A stretch of DNA of 33,668 bases from Tissierellia bacterium (lineage in GTDB: Bacteria; Bacillota; Clostridia; Tissierellales; Tepidimicrobiaceae). A program made the position numbers and the translations under genes. A model generated the notes under the pieces. That model worked only from the letters and a program-made list of their open reading frames with translations, ran no database searches and was not told where the DNA came from. Every line of letters starts with the position of its first letter. Within the stretch, counting starts at the first letter, position 1. The stretch lies in assembly GCA_012839745.1 (NCBI GenBank), contig DUMS01000008.1:1-33668 (forward strand). The letters are read 5' to 3'. This document shows positions 17,394 to 25,723 of this stretch, in pieces.

Positions 17394-19046
17394 ATGAAAG
17401 AGCTGCTTCTGGAAAGAAAGGGTAAGTTTATACTGTATATTTTGGCCTGTATGCTTCCAATTATAGATTCACTTCTGATGAATATGTCCTTTGTATTGAT
17501 ACTGGGCAGTATAGAAAGAGGAGATATAAATTACTTCATAAAAGTCATGATAATGGCTATATGCTTTTCTGTTCTTGGATCGTTGCTGTTTATAACCTCC
17601 AGGTTTATGAGGATTAGCTTTATGAGGGATACTATACTGGATGTAAGACTCAGGGCTTTTGACAGGATTATAAACTATTCCTATAAAGAATTTAATAAAA
17701 GGTCCAAGGATGTGTACATATCAAATTTAATAAACGATATCAATATATTTGAACAGAATTTCTTCCTAAAGCTTATTAATGTGATATATTCAGGGGGATA
17801 TTACATAGTATCCCTTATTATACTGGCATTTATAGATTTTAAATTTACCATAGGCATATTCACTGTATCAGTTTTGGTGTTCTTTATAAGCAAAGCATTC
17901 CAGAATAAAACAGTTAAACTGCAGGAAGATGTTTCGGAGAGCAATGAAAAGTTTACAACCAACGTTTCAAATACATTTAACGGCCTTGAGATATTGAAGC
18001 TTAACAGAGTGGAGGATAAATTCTTATACAATACATTAAAATCCATAGATAAGGTGGAAAGAAAAAAGCTGCACTATACAGTATTCACTGAAGGTCAGAG
18101 CGGTTTTATCAATTACTTTGGATTTTTAATAATGATGGGAATACTGGTTTATGCAATAAACAGCTTTATGCAAGGAGTGTCCTTTACAAAGATACTATTC
18201 CTTGTTCAGCTGTCAAATGGATGTATATGGCCAATAGTCAGGATCATACCCCTGTTTAACGAGCTGAAGGCATCAGCTAAGATATACGAGAAGATAACCG
18301 GAAATGGAGAGGAAACTACAACAGATAACAATAGAAGCAAGGATTTTGTATTTAATTCAACAATAGAGGTAAAGGACTTAAAGTTTGATTATGATGGCAA
18401 GGAAATATTCAAGGGAGCTACATTTACCATTGAAAAGGGAAAGAAATATCTTATCAAGGGTCCCAGTGGAGCAGGGAAATCAACACTTATTAAGCTGCTT
18501 TCCATGGCCATAGAAGATTATGAGGGAACCATAATGGTAGATGGAGTTGATTACAGGAATATAAAAGAGGAAAGCATGAACAACAATATATCCTTTGTAT
18601 ACCAGGATGTATTCCTGTTTGAAGATACCATTTACAATAATATAACCCTATTTAAGGAAATACCTGAGTCAAAGGTCTTGAAGGCATGTGAGGGAGCAGG
18701 CCTTATGGAATTAATAGAGGAAAAGGAAAATGGATTAAATGAGATGCTTCTTGAAAACGGGAAGAACCTTTCAGGTGGGCAAAGGCAGAGAATTTCCATA
18801 GCAAGAGCACTTGTCAGGGATGTTGACCTGCTCTTTATAGATGAAGCTACCTCCAATTTGAATGAAGAGCTGGGAAGGCTAATTGAAAACACAATACTGT
18901 CCTTGGATGCTACAGTTGTTGCCATATCCCATAGATACTATGAAGGGATAACTGAAAAGTATGACTATGTTCTTGAAATCAAGGATGGATTGGTGAATAA
19001 GTATACCAGCCAAGACTATTTTGAAAGGGAGGTTCTTGCCATATGA
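17394..19046 (+). CDS. ABC exporter half-transporter, permease-ATPase fusion
   Basis: This 550-residue protein has an N-terminal transmembrane domain (about six segments within residues 10-285) fused to a nucleotide-binding domain. The ATPase motifs are intact: Walker A GPSGAGKST (356-364), Q-loop in FVYQDVFLFED, signature LSGGQ (459-463), Walker B FIDEA with E484, and switch H513. It overlaps the next ABC gene by 4 bp (ATGA), so the two are translationally coupled and very likely form a heterodimer in the cytoplasmic membrane. The substrate is not evident; no peptidase domain or peptide precursor is nearby. The family includes drug, lipid and peptide exporters. Confidence 0.92.
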   Translation: MKELLLERKGKFILYILACMLPIIDSLLMNMSFVLILGSIERGDINYFIKVMIMAICFSVLGSLLFITSRFMRISFMRDTILDVRLRAFDRIINYSYKEFNKRSKDVYISNLINDINIFEQNFFLKLINVIYSGGYYIVSLIILAFIDFKFTIGIFTVSVLVFFISKAFQNKTVKLQEDVSESNEKFTTNVSNTFNGLEILKLNRVEDKFLYNTLKSIDKVERKKLHYTVFTEGQSGFINYFGFLIMMGILVYAINSFMQGVSFTKILFLVQLSNGCIWPIVRIIPLFNELKASAKIYEKITGNGEETTTDNNRSKDFVFNSTIEVKDLKFDYDGKEIFKGATFTIEKGKKYLIKGPSGAGKSTLIKLLSMAIEDYEGTIMVDGVDYRNIKEESMNNNISFVYQDVFLFEDTIYNNITLFKEIPESKVLKACEGAGLMELIEEKENGLNEMLLENGKNLSGGQRQRISIARALVRDVDLLFIDEATSNLNEELGRLIENTILSLDATVVAISHRYYEGITEKYDYVLEIKDGLVNKYTSQDYFEREVLAI

Positions 19047-20668
19047 AAAAGTCAATTTTTAGGTCCTGGCCATATTTAATACTTGTTATAATAATTAGTC
19101 TTGGTACAGCCGGAATGGAAGGATTTTTGCACATCTCAATGATGAATACAATAGATACAGCCTTTGCAGGGAATAAGGCATTGTTTAAATCAGAAGCCAT
19201 AAAGGTGTTGCTGCTGGCTTTATCCCTATTGCCAATGAAAGTCATATTAGCGTTTGGCAAGGGCCTCTTTAAGAAAAAGGCAATGGTTTCAGCAAAATCT
19301 GATTATGTATCAGGGCTGTTCAAGAAGAATATAAACGAGTTTCAAAAGGAGAACAATGCCAAATACATATCTGTATTGACAAATGATTTGAATACCATTG
19401 AGAACAACTATATCAACGGGATATATGAGGTTATTGTAAATTTCAGTTATTTTATAGTAGCCATTTTAGTTATAGTATATGTCAGCCCTATGGCTTTGGC
19501 AGTAGGATTGGTCATAGGGATACTGAGTGCAGCTATAGCAATAGTTTTGAATAAGCCAATTCAAAAGCACCATGCACAAAGGTCTGAACTGTTTGAGAAG
19601 TATACAACATATATAAAGGAAGTGCTATCTGCATTTCACATAATAAAAGCAAATAACCTGAAACAAAAGGTACAAAAGGATTTTTACAATAGGAGCAGTG
19701 ATATTCAGCAAAAGGGCTATATTATAGATAAAATAGAAACTTATATAATTGCATTGCAGAATTTAACTATATATGTATCCCTGTTTGCCCTTTTTGGAAT
19801 AACTGCCTATATGGCCATAAAGGGGAAAATGACCTTTGGAGGCGTAGTGCTTGTTATAAATAACATGGAGAACATAATGAATCCTGTTATGCAGATAGGA
19901 GAAAAGCTTCCTAAGATACTATCAACCAGGAAGCTGTTTGAAAAAATAGATAAAACCCTGGAGAATCAGGACAGCTATGTGGAAACCATTGATTTAAACG
20001 GGTTTCAAAAGGGAATTGAATTTAAAAATGTATCCTTTGGATATGAGGATGGAGTTGTGCTGGATAATATAAATATTACATTTGAGAAAGGCAAAAAATA
20101 TCTCATTATAGGGCCCAGCGGGGGAGGGAAATCCACGCTGCTGAAGCTTTTGAGAAAGTACTTTACTCCAAATAGCGGTGAAATACTGATAGATGGGAAA
20201 AACCTTAAGGATGTTACCAAAATAAGCTATTTCAGAAGCATTTCCAATGTGGAGCAGAATGTGTTCCTATTTGAAGATACCGTTAGAAACAATATTACTC
20301 TATACAAGGAGTACAGCCAAGAGGAGATTTGGGATGCAATAGAGAAAGCCGGATTGAGGAGCTTTGTGGATTCCCTTCCAAAAGGGCTGGACACTATGAT
20401 ATATGATAATGGAAAGAACATTTCAGGAGGAGAGAAGAGCAGAATTGCCATAGCAAGGAGCCTGTTGCAGAAGGCGGATATTTTATTCCTGGATGAAGCC
20501 TTTGCAAGCCTTGACTCAAAAACTGCAAGGGAAATAGAAAACACATTGTTAAGCTTAAAGGATATGACAGTTGTAAATGTAAGCCATGTTATTTTTGAAG
20601 ATAATAAATCAAAATATGACAATGTTTATTTGGTAAGAGATAAGGGAATAAAGGCATTAGTTAGCTAA
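19043..20668 (+). CDS. ABC exporter half-transporter, partner subunit
   Basis: This 541-residue protein is the second half of the exporter. A six-helix membrane domain is followed by an ATPase with Walker A GPSGGGKST (357-365), signature ISGGE (460-464, in place of LSGGQ), Walker B LFLDEA with E485, and an H-loop (NVSH). Both catalytic glutamates of the pair are present, but the signature differs between the two halves, as often seen in heterodimeric exporters. It shares the FLFEDT-NNITLYKE pattern after the Q-loop with its partner, which suggests that the pair arose by gene duplication. A terminator follows 55 bp downstream. Confidence 0.92.
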   Translation: MKKSIFRSWPYLILVIIISLGTAGMEGFLHISMMNTIDTAFAGNKALFKSEAIKVLLLALSLLPMKVILAFGKGLFKKKAMVSAKSDYVSGLFKKNINEFQKENNAKYISVLTNDLNTIENNYINGIYEVIVNFSYFIVAILVIVYVSPMALAVGLVIGILSAAIAIVLNKPIQKHHAQRSELFEKYTTYIKEVLSAFHIIKANNLKQKVQKDFYNRSSDIQQKGYIIDKIETYIIALQNLTIYVSLFALFGITAYMAIKGKMTFGGVVLVINNMENIMNPVMQIGEKLPKILSTRKLFEKIDKTLENQDSYVETIDLNGFQKGIEFKNVSFGYEDGVVLDNINITFEKGKKYLIIGPSGGGKSTLLKLLRKYFTPNSGEILIDGKNLKDVTKISYFRSISNVEQNVFLFEDTVRNNITLYKEYSQEEIWDAIEKAGLRSFVDSLPKGLDTMIYDNGKNISGGEKSRIAIARSLLQKADILFLDEAFASLDSKTAREIENTLLSLKDMTVVNVSHVIFEDNKSKYDNVYLVRDKGIKALVS

Positions 20669-20722
20669 CAAGTAAATTTTAAATACATCTTATTACCCGC
20701 CTTATTCTATGAAAATACTCCC

Positions 20723-20763
20723 AAAAATAAGAGCATCCCTAATTGGGAAGCTCTTATTTTTTT
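20723..20763 (+). terminator. Rho-independent terminator of the ABC operon
   Basis: A long stem pairs AAAAATAAGAGC (20723-20734) with GCTCTTATTTTT (20750-20761). Inside it a second stem, TCCC with GGGA, closes a TAATT loop, and further T follow. The A/T-symmetric base means it could work on either strand. Confidence 0.88.
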
Positions 20764-20791
20764 ACGCAGAAACTCTGTTTTCTCATTACTA

Positions 20792-20818
20792 TTGAATTAA
20801 TTTTCTATGTATTATAAA
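20792..20818 (+). promoter_or_regulatory. Possible promoter for the MATE gene
   Basis: TTGAAT (20792-20797) and TATAAA (20813-20818) lie 15 bp apart, shorter than the optimum. They sit 60 bp before the MATE start and just after the ABC terminator, which is where a promoter is needed. Confidence 0.35.
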
Positions 20819-20877
20819 ATATTATTCAGCAGCTCGAAATAAATATATACTAACTGCAATTAATGGAGGAGTATAAA

Positions 20878-22254
20878 ATGGAGAACAATAAGCTTACTGA
20901 AGGCAGCATAACAGGAAAACTGGTAAGGCTTGCCCTACCCATTATGGCTACTTCCTTTGTTCAGGTGGCTTACAATATGACAGATATGATATGGCTTGGA
21001 AGGGTGGGAACCAAGGCAGTGGCTGCCTCGGGTACTGCAGGATTTTTTACCTGGTTTGCATCAGCGCTTTTCATGATACCTAAAATTGGCGCAGAGGTTG
21101 GAGTTGCTCAGTCCATAGGGCGGGAGGACATGGAATCAGCCAGAAAATTTGCATCCAATACTCTAAAGCTATCAACGGTTATTGCAATAATTTATTCTTT
21201 TATTCTAATAATATTCAGGCACCAGATTATAGGCTTTTTTAATCTGGGGGACATGGAAGTCATAGATATGGCAGTTGACTATCTGGTAATCATTGCGCTG
21301 GGATTTGTATTCTTCTTTTTAAACCCTGTATTTTCAGGGATTTTTAATGGTTCAGGAGACAGTGACACACCTTTCAGGATAAATTCAGCAGGGCTTGTGA
21401 CCAACATGATACTTGACCCGCTGATGATTATGGGCATTGGTCCTTTCCCTGAAATGGGAGTAAGGGGAGCAGCTTATGCTACCATAATTGCTCAGTTTAT
21501 AGTAACATCTATTTTTGTTTATGCCAGCAGGAAAAGGAATAACCTGTTTAAGGATTTGAATATATTAAGAATACCCTTTGATAAGGAATGTATAAGGGTT
21601 ATATTTAAACTGGGGCTTCCTTCATCCGTTCAGCAGGGCATTTTTTCAGGCATTGGAATGGTATTGGCTAGAATTATTGCCCAGTGGGGACCTACGGCAG
21701 TTGCAGCCCAGAAGGTCGGTAATCAGGTTGAATCCATATCATGGATGACTGCAGCAGGATTTTCTACTGCCATATCTGCATTTGTAGGGCAGAACTACGG
21801 AGCAGAAAAATGGGATAGAATAAGGAATGGATATAGAAAAGGACTGCAGATAGTTGGAGCTATAGGAATATTTGCTACTTGCCTGCTTATATTTGGGGCA
21901 AGACCTCTGTTCAGATTCTTTATACCAGATGACCCTGAGGCATTGGATATAGGAGTAAGATACTTAAGAATACTGGGCTTATCTGAGATTCTAATGACCT
22001 TTGAAATTGCAAGCAGAGGAGCCTTTAATGGTATAGGCAGGACAATTCCTCCTTCCGTAGTAGGGGTAGTATTCAATGCAATGCGTATACCCATGGCATT
22101 GGCGCTTTCTTCTACATCCCTTGGGCTGGACGGAGTGTGGTGGACTATTACAATAAGCAGCATGTTAAAGGGACTTGTGCTGACAATATGGTATATTATT
22201 GTACTCAAAAAAGTGCCAGAAATAAGACAGAGGGACGGTTCTGCTGTCTTATAA
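20878..22254 (+). CDS. MATE family efflux transporter
   Basis: This 458-residue membrane protein has two repeated MatE domains and about twelve hydrophobic segments. Typical stretches are PIMATSFVQVAYNMTDMIWLGRVG near the N-terminus and GPTAVAAQKVGNQVESISWM, ISAFVGQNYGAEKWDRI in the second half. MATE proteins export cationic drugs or metabolites in exchange for Na+ or H+. The start is ATG 20878, 7 nt after GGAGG; an ATG at 20863 lies upstream of this ribosome binding site and is rejected. The last 10-11 codons and the stop lie inside a 64-bp palindrome (22220-22283), so the C-terminal tail (RQRDGSAVL) is repeat-encoded and not part of the conserved family. Confidence 0.94.
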   Translation: MENNKLTEGSITGKLVRLALPIMATSFVQVAYNMTDMIWLGRVGTKAVAASGTAGFFTWFASALFMIPKIGAEVGVAQSIGREDMESARKFASNTLKLSTVIAIIYSFILIIFRHQIIGFFNLGDMEVIDMAVDYLVIIALGFVFFFLNPVFSGIFNGSGDSDTPFRINSAGLVTNMILDPLMIMGIGPFPEMGVRGAAYATIIAQFIVTSIFVYASRKRNNLFKDLNILRIPFDKECIRVIFKLGLPSSVQQGIFSGIGMVLARIIAQWGPTAVAAQKVGNQVESISWMTAAGFSTAISAFVGQNYGAEKWDRIRNGYRKGLQIVGAIGIFATCLLIFGARPLFRFFIPDDPEALDIGVRYLRILGLSEILMTFEIASRGAFNGIGRTIPPSVVGVVFNAMRIPMALALSSTSLGLDGVWWTITISSMLKGLVLTIWYIIVLKKVPEIRQRDGSAVL

Positions 22255-22283
22255 GACAGCAGAACCGTCCCTCTGTCTTATTT
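22220..22283. repeat. 64-bp perfect palindrome with GGGACGGTTCT core
   Basis: Two 32-base arms (22220-22251 and 22252-22283) are exact reverse complements with no spacer. Each arm holds GGGACGGTTCT or its complement. The element covers the end and stop of the MATE gene and lies 3 bp from the stop of the convergent deacetylase-like gene. It can form a strong hairpin on both strands and is followed by T-rich sequence to the right, so it probably acts as a bidirectional terminator. The core recurs at 31578-31588, which suggests a dispersed REP-like family. Confidence 0.93.
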
Positions 22284-22286
22284 GTC

Positions 22287-23594
22287 TTATTTTGCCAGAT
22301 ACTCATCATTAACCCTGTCCTGAAGGTATACATTTGTATACTTGTTCAGCGCATATTTGTATAATCTATAGCCTTCATCTATGCAGCTGGAACATGCATC
22401 TCTGGGGATTGTAATGGCAAATATGTGGTATCCTGTGTCGCTTCTTGAATCAATAGTGTTTACTCCGGAGCAGTTTTTGCATACCTTGAAATTCTGCACC
22501 TGATTTTCCAGTATTCCGTCTGTATCATAGTATACCTGCCTGTGCCTTTGTATATAGTCCTTTCCTCTTATATCCTTAATGTATAGATTGTCCTTATCCT
22601 TCCAGCGGTTATATATCACTTCTGAAATCTTCTTTATATATTCCGTTATATCCTTCGACTGCTTCAGCTTTTCCCTGTTATAGTCAGGCTCATGTACCTT
22701 TGTGTAGTCAAGCCCTGCCATGGCCAGTATTATGCCAAGGTTTACATAGGGCAGTGCCCCTTCAATGGAATATCCTCCTTCAAGGACTGCAATATGGGGG
22801 TTCAGCTTGTGGTTAAGCTCTGCATATCCCTGAGCTGTGAAGTTCATGTATGTTATCGGGTCTGTATAGTGATTGTCCTGACCTGCAGAGTTAATTATTA
22901 TATCCGGCTTGTACTCATCAAGTATTGGCAGTACAACATTATCCAGCACATATAAAAATCCTTCCTCGCCTGTACCTGGTGGCAGAGGCACGTTTAGATT
23001 GTATCCGTAACCTCCCGGGCCTCCAAATTCATCAATAAACCCTGTTCCAGGGTACAGAGTCCTTCCATCCTGATGGAATGAAATGAACAAAGTGTCCTTG
23101 TCGTTCCAGTATATGTCCTGTGTGCCATCCCCATGGTGGCAATCTGTATCTACAATGGCAATTCTTAAGTTTCCATATTCCTGCCTTATGCGTTCAATCA
23201 TTACAGCTTCCACGTTTACAATGCAGAATCCTCTGTCGCCGTATACTACCCTTTGGGCATGATGTCCCGGAGGACGGGTAAGGGCAAAGGCCTTGTCAAC
23301 CTTCTTTTCCATTACTGCCTGAAAAGCCCTCATTGCTCCACCTGCAGATATAAGGTGGGAATCCGTCACCCTTGATTTTACGTTGGGGACGCAGAAATGC
23401 ACCCTTTCAACATCCTTCTCATCTGCTACTATAGGGTTGAAGAATTCTATGCCTTCAATATCCTCAATTCCTTCTTCAAAGAGCTGGTCCTGTGTATATA
23501 GAAGCCTTTCCTCCCTTTCAGGGTGAGTAGGGCTTATGGCCCAGTCAAAGGCAGGGAAGAATATAAGCCCCAATCTGTTTTTGGCTTTAATCAT
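22287..23594 (-). CDS. Histone-deacetylase-fold hydrolase with C-terminal Cys4 module
   Basis: This 435-residue protein has the arginase/deacetylase fold. Active-site features are RPPGHH (H111, H112), the zinc ligands D151 and H153 in DTDCHHGDG, the third ligand D240 in AGQDNH, and GGY with Y275. It should hydrolyse an acetylated amine or amide in the cytoplasm; in bacteria such substrates include acetylpolyamines, acetoin-related targets and acetyl-lysine. Beyond the usual core of about 310 residues there is an extension of roughly 125 residues. It carries CxxC at 372-375 and CxxC at 401-404, likely a second zinc site. AGQDNH replaces the common AGFDAH. The start is ATG 23594 behind GAGGTG; an ATG and GTG just upstream overlap that site. 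It overlaps the upstream hydantoinase-like gene by 8 bp. Confidence 0.87.
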   Translation of the reverse strand: MIKAKNRLGLIFFPAFDWAISPTHPEREERLLYTQDQLFEEGIEDIEGIEFFNPIVADEKDVERVHFCVPNVKSRVTDSHLISAGGAMRAFQAVMEKKVDKAFALTRPPGHHAQRVVYGDRGFCIVNVEAVMIERIRQEYGNLRIAIVDTDCHHGDGTQDIYWNDKDTLFISFHQDGRTLYPGTGFIDEFGGPGGYGYNLNVPLPPGTGEEGFLYVLDNVVLPILDEYKPDIIINSAGQDNHYTDPITYMNFTAQGYAELNHKLNPHIAVLEGGYSIEGALPYVNLGIILAMAGLDYTKVHEPDYNREKLKQSKDITEYIKKISEVIYNRWKDKDNLYIKDIRGKDYIQRHRQVYYDTDGILENQVQNFKVCKNCSGVNTIDSRSDTGYHIFAITIPRDACSSCIDEGYRLYKYALNKYTNVYLQDRVNDEYLAK

Positions 23595-25305
23595 TTTCAT
23601 CACCTCTCATTTGGTGAATAAGCCCAGGTCTAATCTGTGCCTTTACTCTAATGTCCTTGCCTGTGGTATAGAAGCCTCTTACCATGTTAAAGCTGCTTTC
23701 CTCTATGATTTCAGCTTCTATCTCCCTTTCTTCGGCACCCATATTCAATGCGCTTTTTCTTACCAGCTCCAAGGCTCTTTCCCTTGCATTTTTCAGGTTG
23801 AAGCTGTGGCTTACCTTTTCATACAGCCCCAGCTCGGGAACAGAAAGCACTTTCTTATAGGTGTCCACATGCATTGTGATTTCTGTGGTGGGGCGTGCCA
23901 AGGCTGCACCTATGGCATTTGCCACCTCATACTGATTTGGGTAGTGGCAGGGGATATTGAATTTTTCCTCAAGTATGGGAGCCAATACCTTAGCAGGGCC
24001 TCCTATTATGTTTATCAGCTTAGGCTCAATTTTTTTGCCATATAACAGTTCCTTAATGGTATAAACAGGCTTTTGGTTTACTTCCTCTAAAATATCATCT
24101 ACTTTATCCTTGATGATATCCCCCATCTTATCCAATATAAGTTCTGCCATTTTCTCAGGCTTTATATTCGCTTCCCTTCCCAGTATGTCCATAGCCTTTC
24201 TGGCTCTATTCCTTACAGTTTCAATATTATCCTGAACGTAGTGGGGAATTTCATCATCCATAAGCCCCAATATAATCATGGCGTCAGTAGGAGTAGGCTT
24301 TGGCCCTCCAAAGGCATAAGGCTTTCCTTCCCTTTTTGGCCCTATTTTCAGATTTCCATTATGAATGCTAACTGCGCTGTCTCCTCCCAACCCTATGGAA
24401 ACAGTGAAAATTGCACGGACCAAAGTCTTATACTCGCCAATTTTAATACCCAGTGGTTCAAATAATGGTATTCCATCTGCAAGTAGGAATATGTCTGTGG
24501 TAGTTCCGCCTACATCCAATAGTATTGCGTCCTTATCCGTTGGCAGCAATGCAGACATTCCCATAAAGCTTGCAGCAGGCCCTGAAAGTATTGTTTCTAC
24601 AGGCTTTTCCTCTGCCTTATAGAGGCTCATGGTACCTCCATCAGCTTTAAGCATGAAAACTGGTGCAGTTATGCCTTCCTTCTCCAGCGAGTCCCTTATA
24701 TTTTCTGCAAATTCCTTGAAAGTGCTGTGTACAGCAGAATTCAAGTAGGATGTATATACTCTGCGAGGGAAGTTCAGCTTGCCTGACATTGTGTGACCCA
24801 TGGTGATGAATGCAGTATCATCCTGATTATGGCGAAGAATCTCTTCCTTAATCCTCTTTTCATGTTCAGGGTTTCTGGTTGAAAACTTGGAAACTACAGC
24901 AAAGGATTTTATGTTCTTTTCCTTAAACAACCTAATGCCGTTTTCTATCTCAGACAAGTCCAAATCTTTTATTACATTGCCCCTGTGGTCAATATATCCT
25001 GATATGAATATATTTTCATCACCGCAGGCCAGCGTATCATAGGGCATGCCTGGGCCAGGCTCGATTATCATCCCTACAGCTGAAGTCTTTCCTTCCACAA
25101 TGGCATTTGTTGATATGGTAGTGCTCAGGTTAATTCTTTCTATTTTAGCATTGTCACATCCGTCAAGAAGCTCCTTTAGGGCAGTCCAGATGGTTCCCAG
25201 CAGATTGCTTCTGTCTGTGGGCCTTTTAATGGCCTTTATGACTTTGCCTTTGCCTATTATGACTCCATCTATATTGGTACCACCCATATCAATACCAACA
25301 ATCAA
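23587..25305 (-). CDS. Hydantoinase/oxoprolinase family ATPase (HyuA-like)
   Basis: This 572-residue protein has the actin/sugar-kinase-like fold of HyuA and oxoprolinase. Two phosphate loops are visible, VGIDMGGTNIDGV at the N-terminus and LLDVGGTTTDIF in the middle, along with the TISTNAIVEGK motif typical of the family. Members use ATP to open cyclic amides such as hydantoins or 5-oxoproline, or to activate partner enzymes. It is shorter than the usual HyuA of about 680 residues, and no HyuB lies beside it. Instead it is coupled by an 8-bp overlap to the deacetylase-like gene. The start is TTG 25305, 7 nt after AAGGGAGG. A good promoter lies at 25341-25370. The substrate is unknown. Confidence 0.87.
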   Translation of the reverse strand: MIVGIDMGGTNIDGVIIGKGKVIKAIKRPTDRSNLLGTIWTALKELLDGCDNAKIERINLSTTISTNAIVEGKTSAVGMIIEPGPGMPYDTLACGDENIFISGYIDHRGNVIKDLDLSEIENGIRLFKEKNIKSFAVVSKFSTRNPEHEKRIKEEILRHNQDDTAFITMGHTMSGKLNFPRRVYTSYLNSAVHSTFKEFAENIRDSLEKEGITAPVFMLKADGGTMSLYKAEEKPVETILSGPAASFMGMSALLPTDKDAILLDVGGTTTDIFLLADGIPLFEPLGIKIGEYKTLVRAIFTVSIGLGGDSAVSIHNGNLKIGPKREGKPYAFGGPKPTPTDAMIILGLMDDEIPHYVQDNIETVRNRARKAMDILGREANIKPEKMAELILDKMGDIIKDKVDDILEEVNQKPVYTIKELLYGKKIEPKLINIIGGPAKVLAPILEEKFNIPCHYPNQYEVANAIGAALARPTTEITMHVDTYKKVLSVPELGLYEKVSHSFNLKNARERALELVRKSALNMGAEEREIEAEIIEESSFNMVRGFYTTGKDIRVKAQIRPGLIHQMRGDEND

Positions 25306-25340
25306 TTTAAAGCCTCCCTTTTCCTTATTTTATCAATACT

Positions 25341-25370
25341 ATTATAGACCTTTAGATAAAAATTTATCAA
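25341..25370 (-). promoter_or_regulatory. Sigma-A promoter of the hydantoinase-deacetylase operon
   Basis: On the minus strand TTGATA (25370-25365) and TATAAT (25346-25341) are 18 bp apart. The start codon follows about 36 bp further on. Both hexamers are at or near consensus. Confidence 0.75.
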
Positions 25371-25379
25371 GTACAGCAG

Positions 25380-25412
25380 AAAACCTATGGCAAATATATA
25401 TTGCCATAGGTT
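25380..25412. promoter_or_regulatory. Operator-like palindrome upstream of the promoter
   Basis: AAACCTATGGCAA (25380-25392) and TTGCCATAGGTTT (25400-25412) are exact 13-bp inverted repeats around ATATATA. The palindrome ends 10 bp upstream of the minus-strand -35 box. No gene reads into it from either side, so a terminator role is unlikely and a protein-binding site is the better reading. Confidence 0.55.
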
Positions 25413-25723
25413 TTATAATTGGTGAGGGGCCTATTCTCCGGCTGTTTTTTTAATATGAAATGCCGGTATTTAATGATTATTATGGATATGATAAAAATTC
25501 TTATATAAATATTATCTAATTTAATTAGGGGAATACTAGCATTAGCTCTGGTAACAACCTGTATTTACAAAATCCTCTGCATAATCCCTAAATAAGGATA
25601 GGCAAAAAAAACTGTTTGTATCCACAATTCAATAAATTTCACTGGTATTGTAAAAAATATTGTGTAATGCTATCGTAATTATAGAAACCATATAGCGGAA
25701 CATATTATTTGGGAGGGGAAAAT
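25413..25723. other. Intergenic stretch without a gene
   Basis: This AT-rich region lies between the divergent minus-strand operon and the DUF4236 gene. It has no convincing reading frame, RNA or repeat. The promoter of the DUF4236-AAA operon must lie here. The best candidate is weak: TTGTAA near 25647 with TATCGT 17 bp on. A sporulation sigma factor or an activator-dependent promoter cannot be excluded. The ribosome binding site GGGAGGGG (25711-25718) ends the region. Confidence 0.4.

Noticed and set aside
22692-24622. Open frames on the + strand opposite the deacetylase and hydantoinase genes
   Set aside because: They are antisense shadows of two well-conserved minus-strand genes and have no domain or ribosome binding site support.
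25380-25412. Palindrome as a rho-independent terminator
   Set aside because: No transcription unit ends here on either strand, T runs are short, and it sits at an operator position relative to a good promoter.
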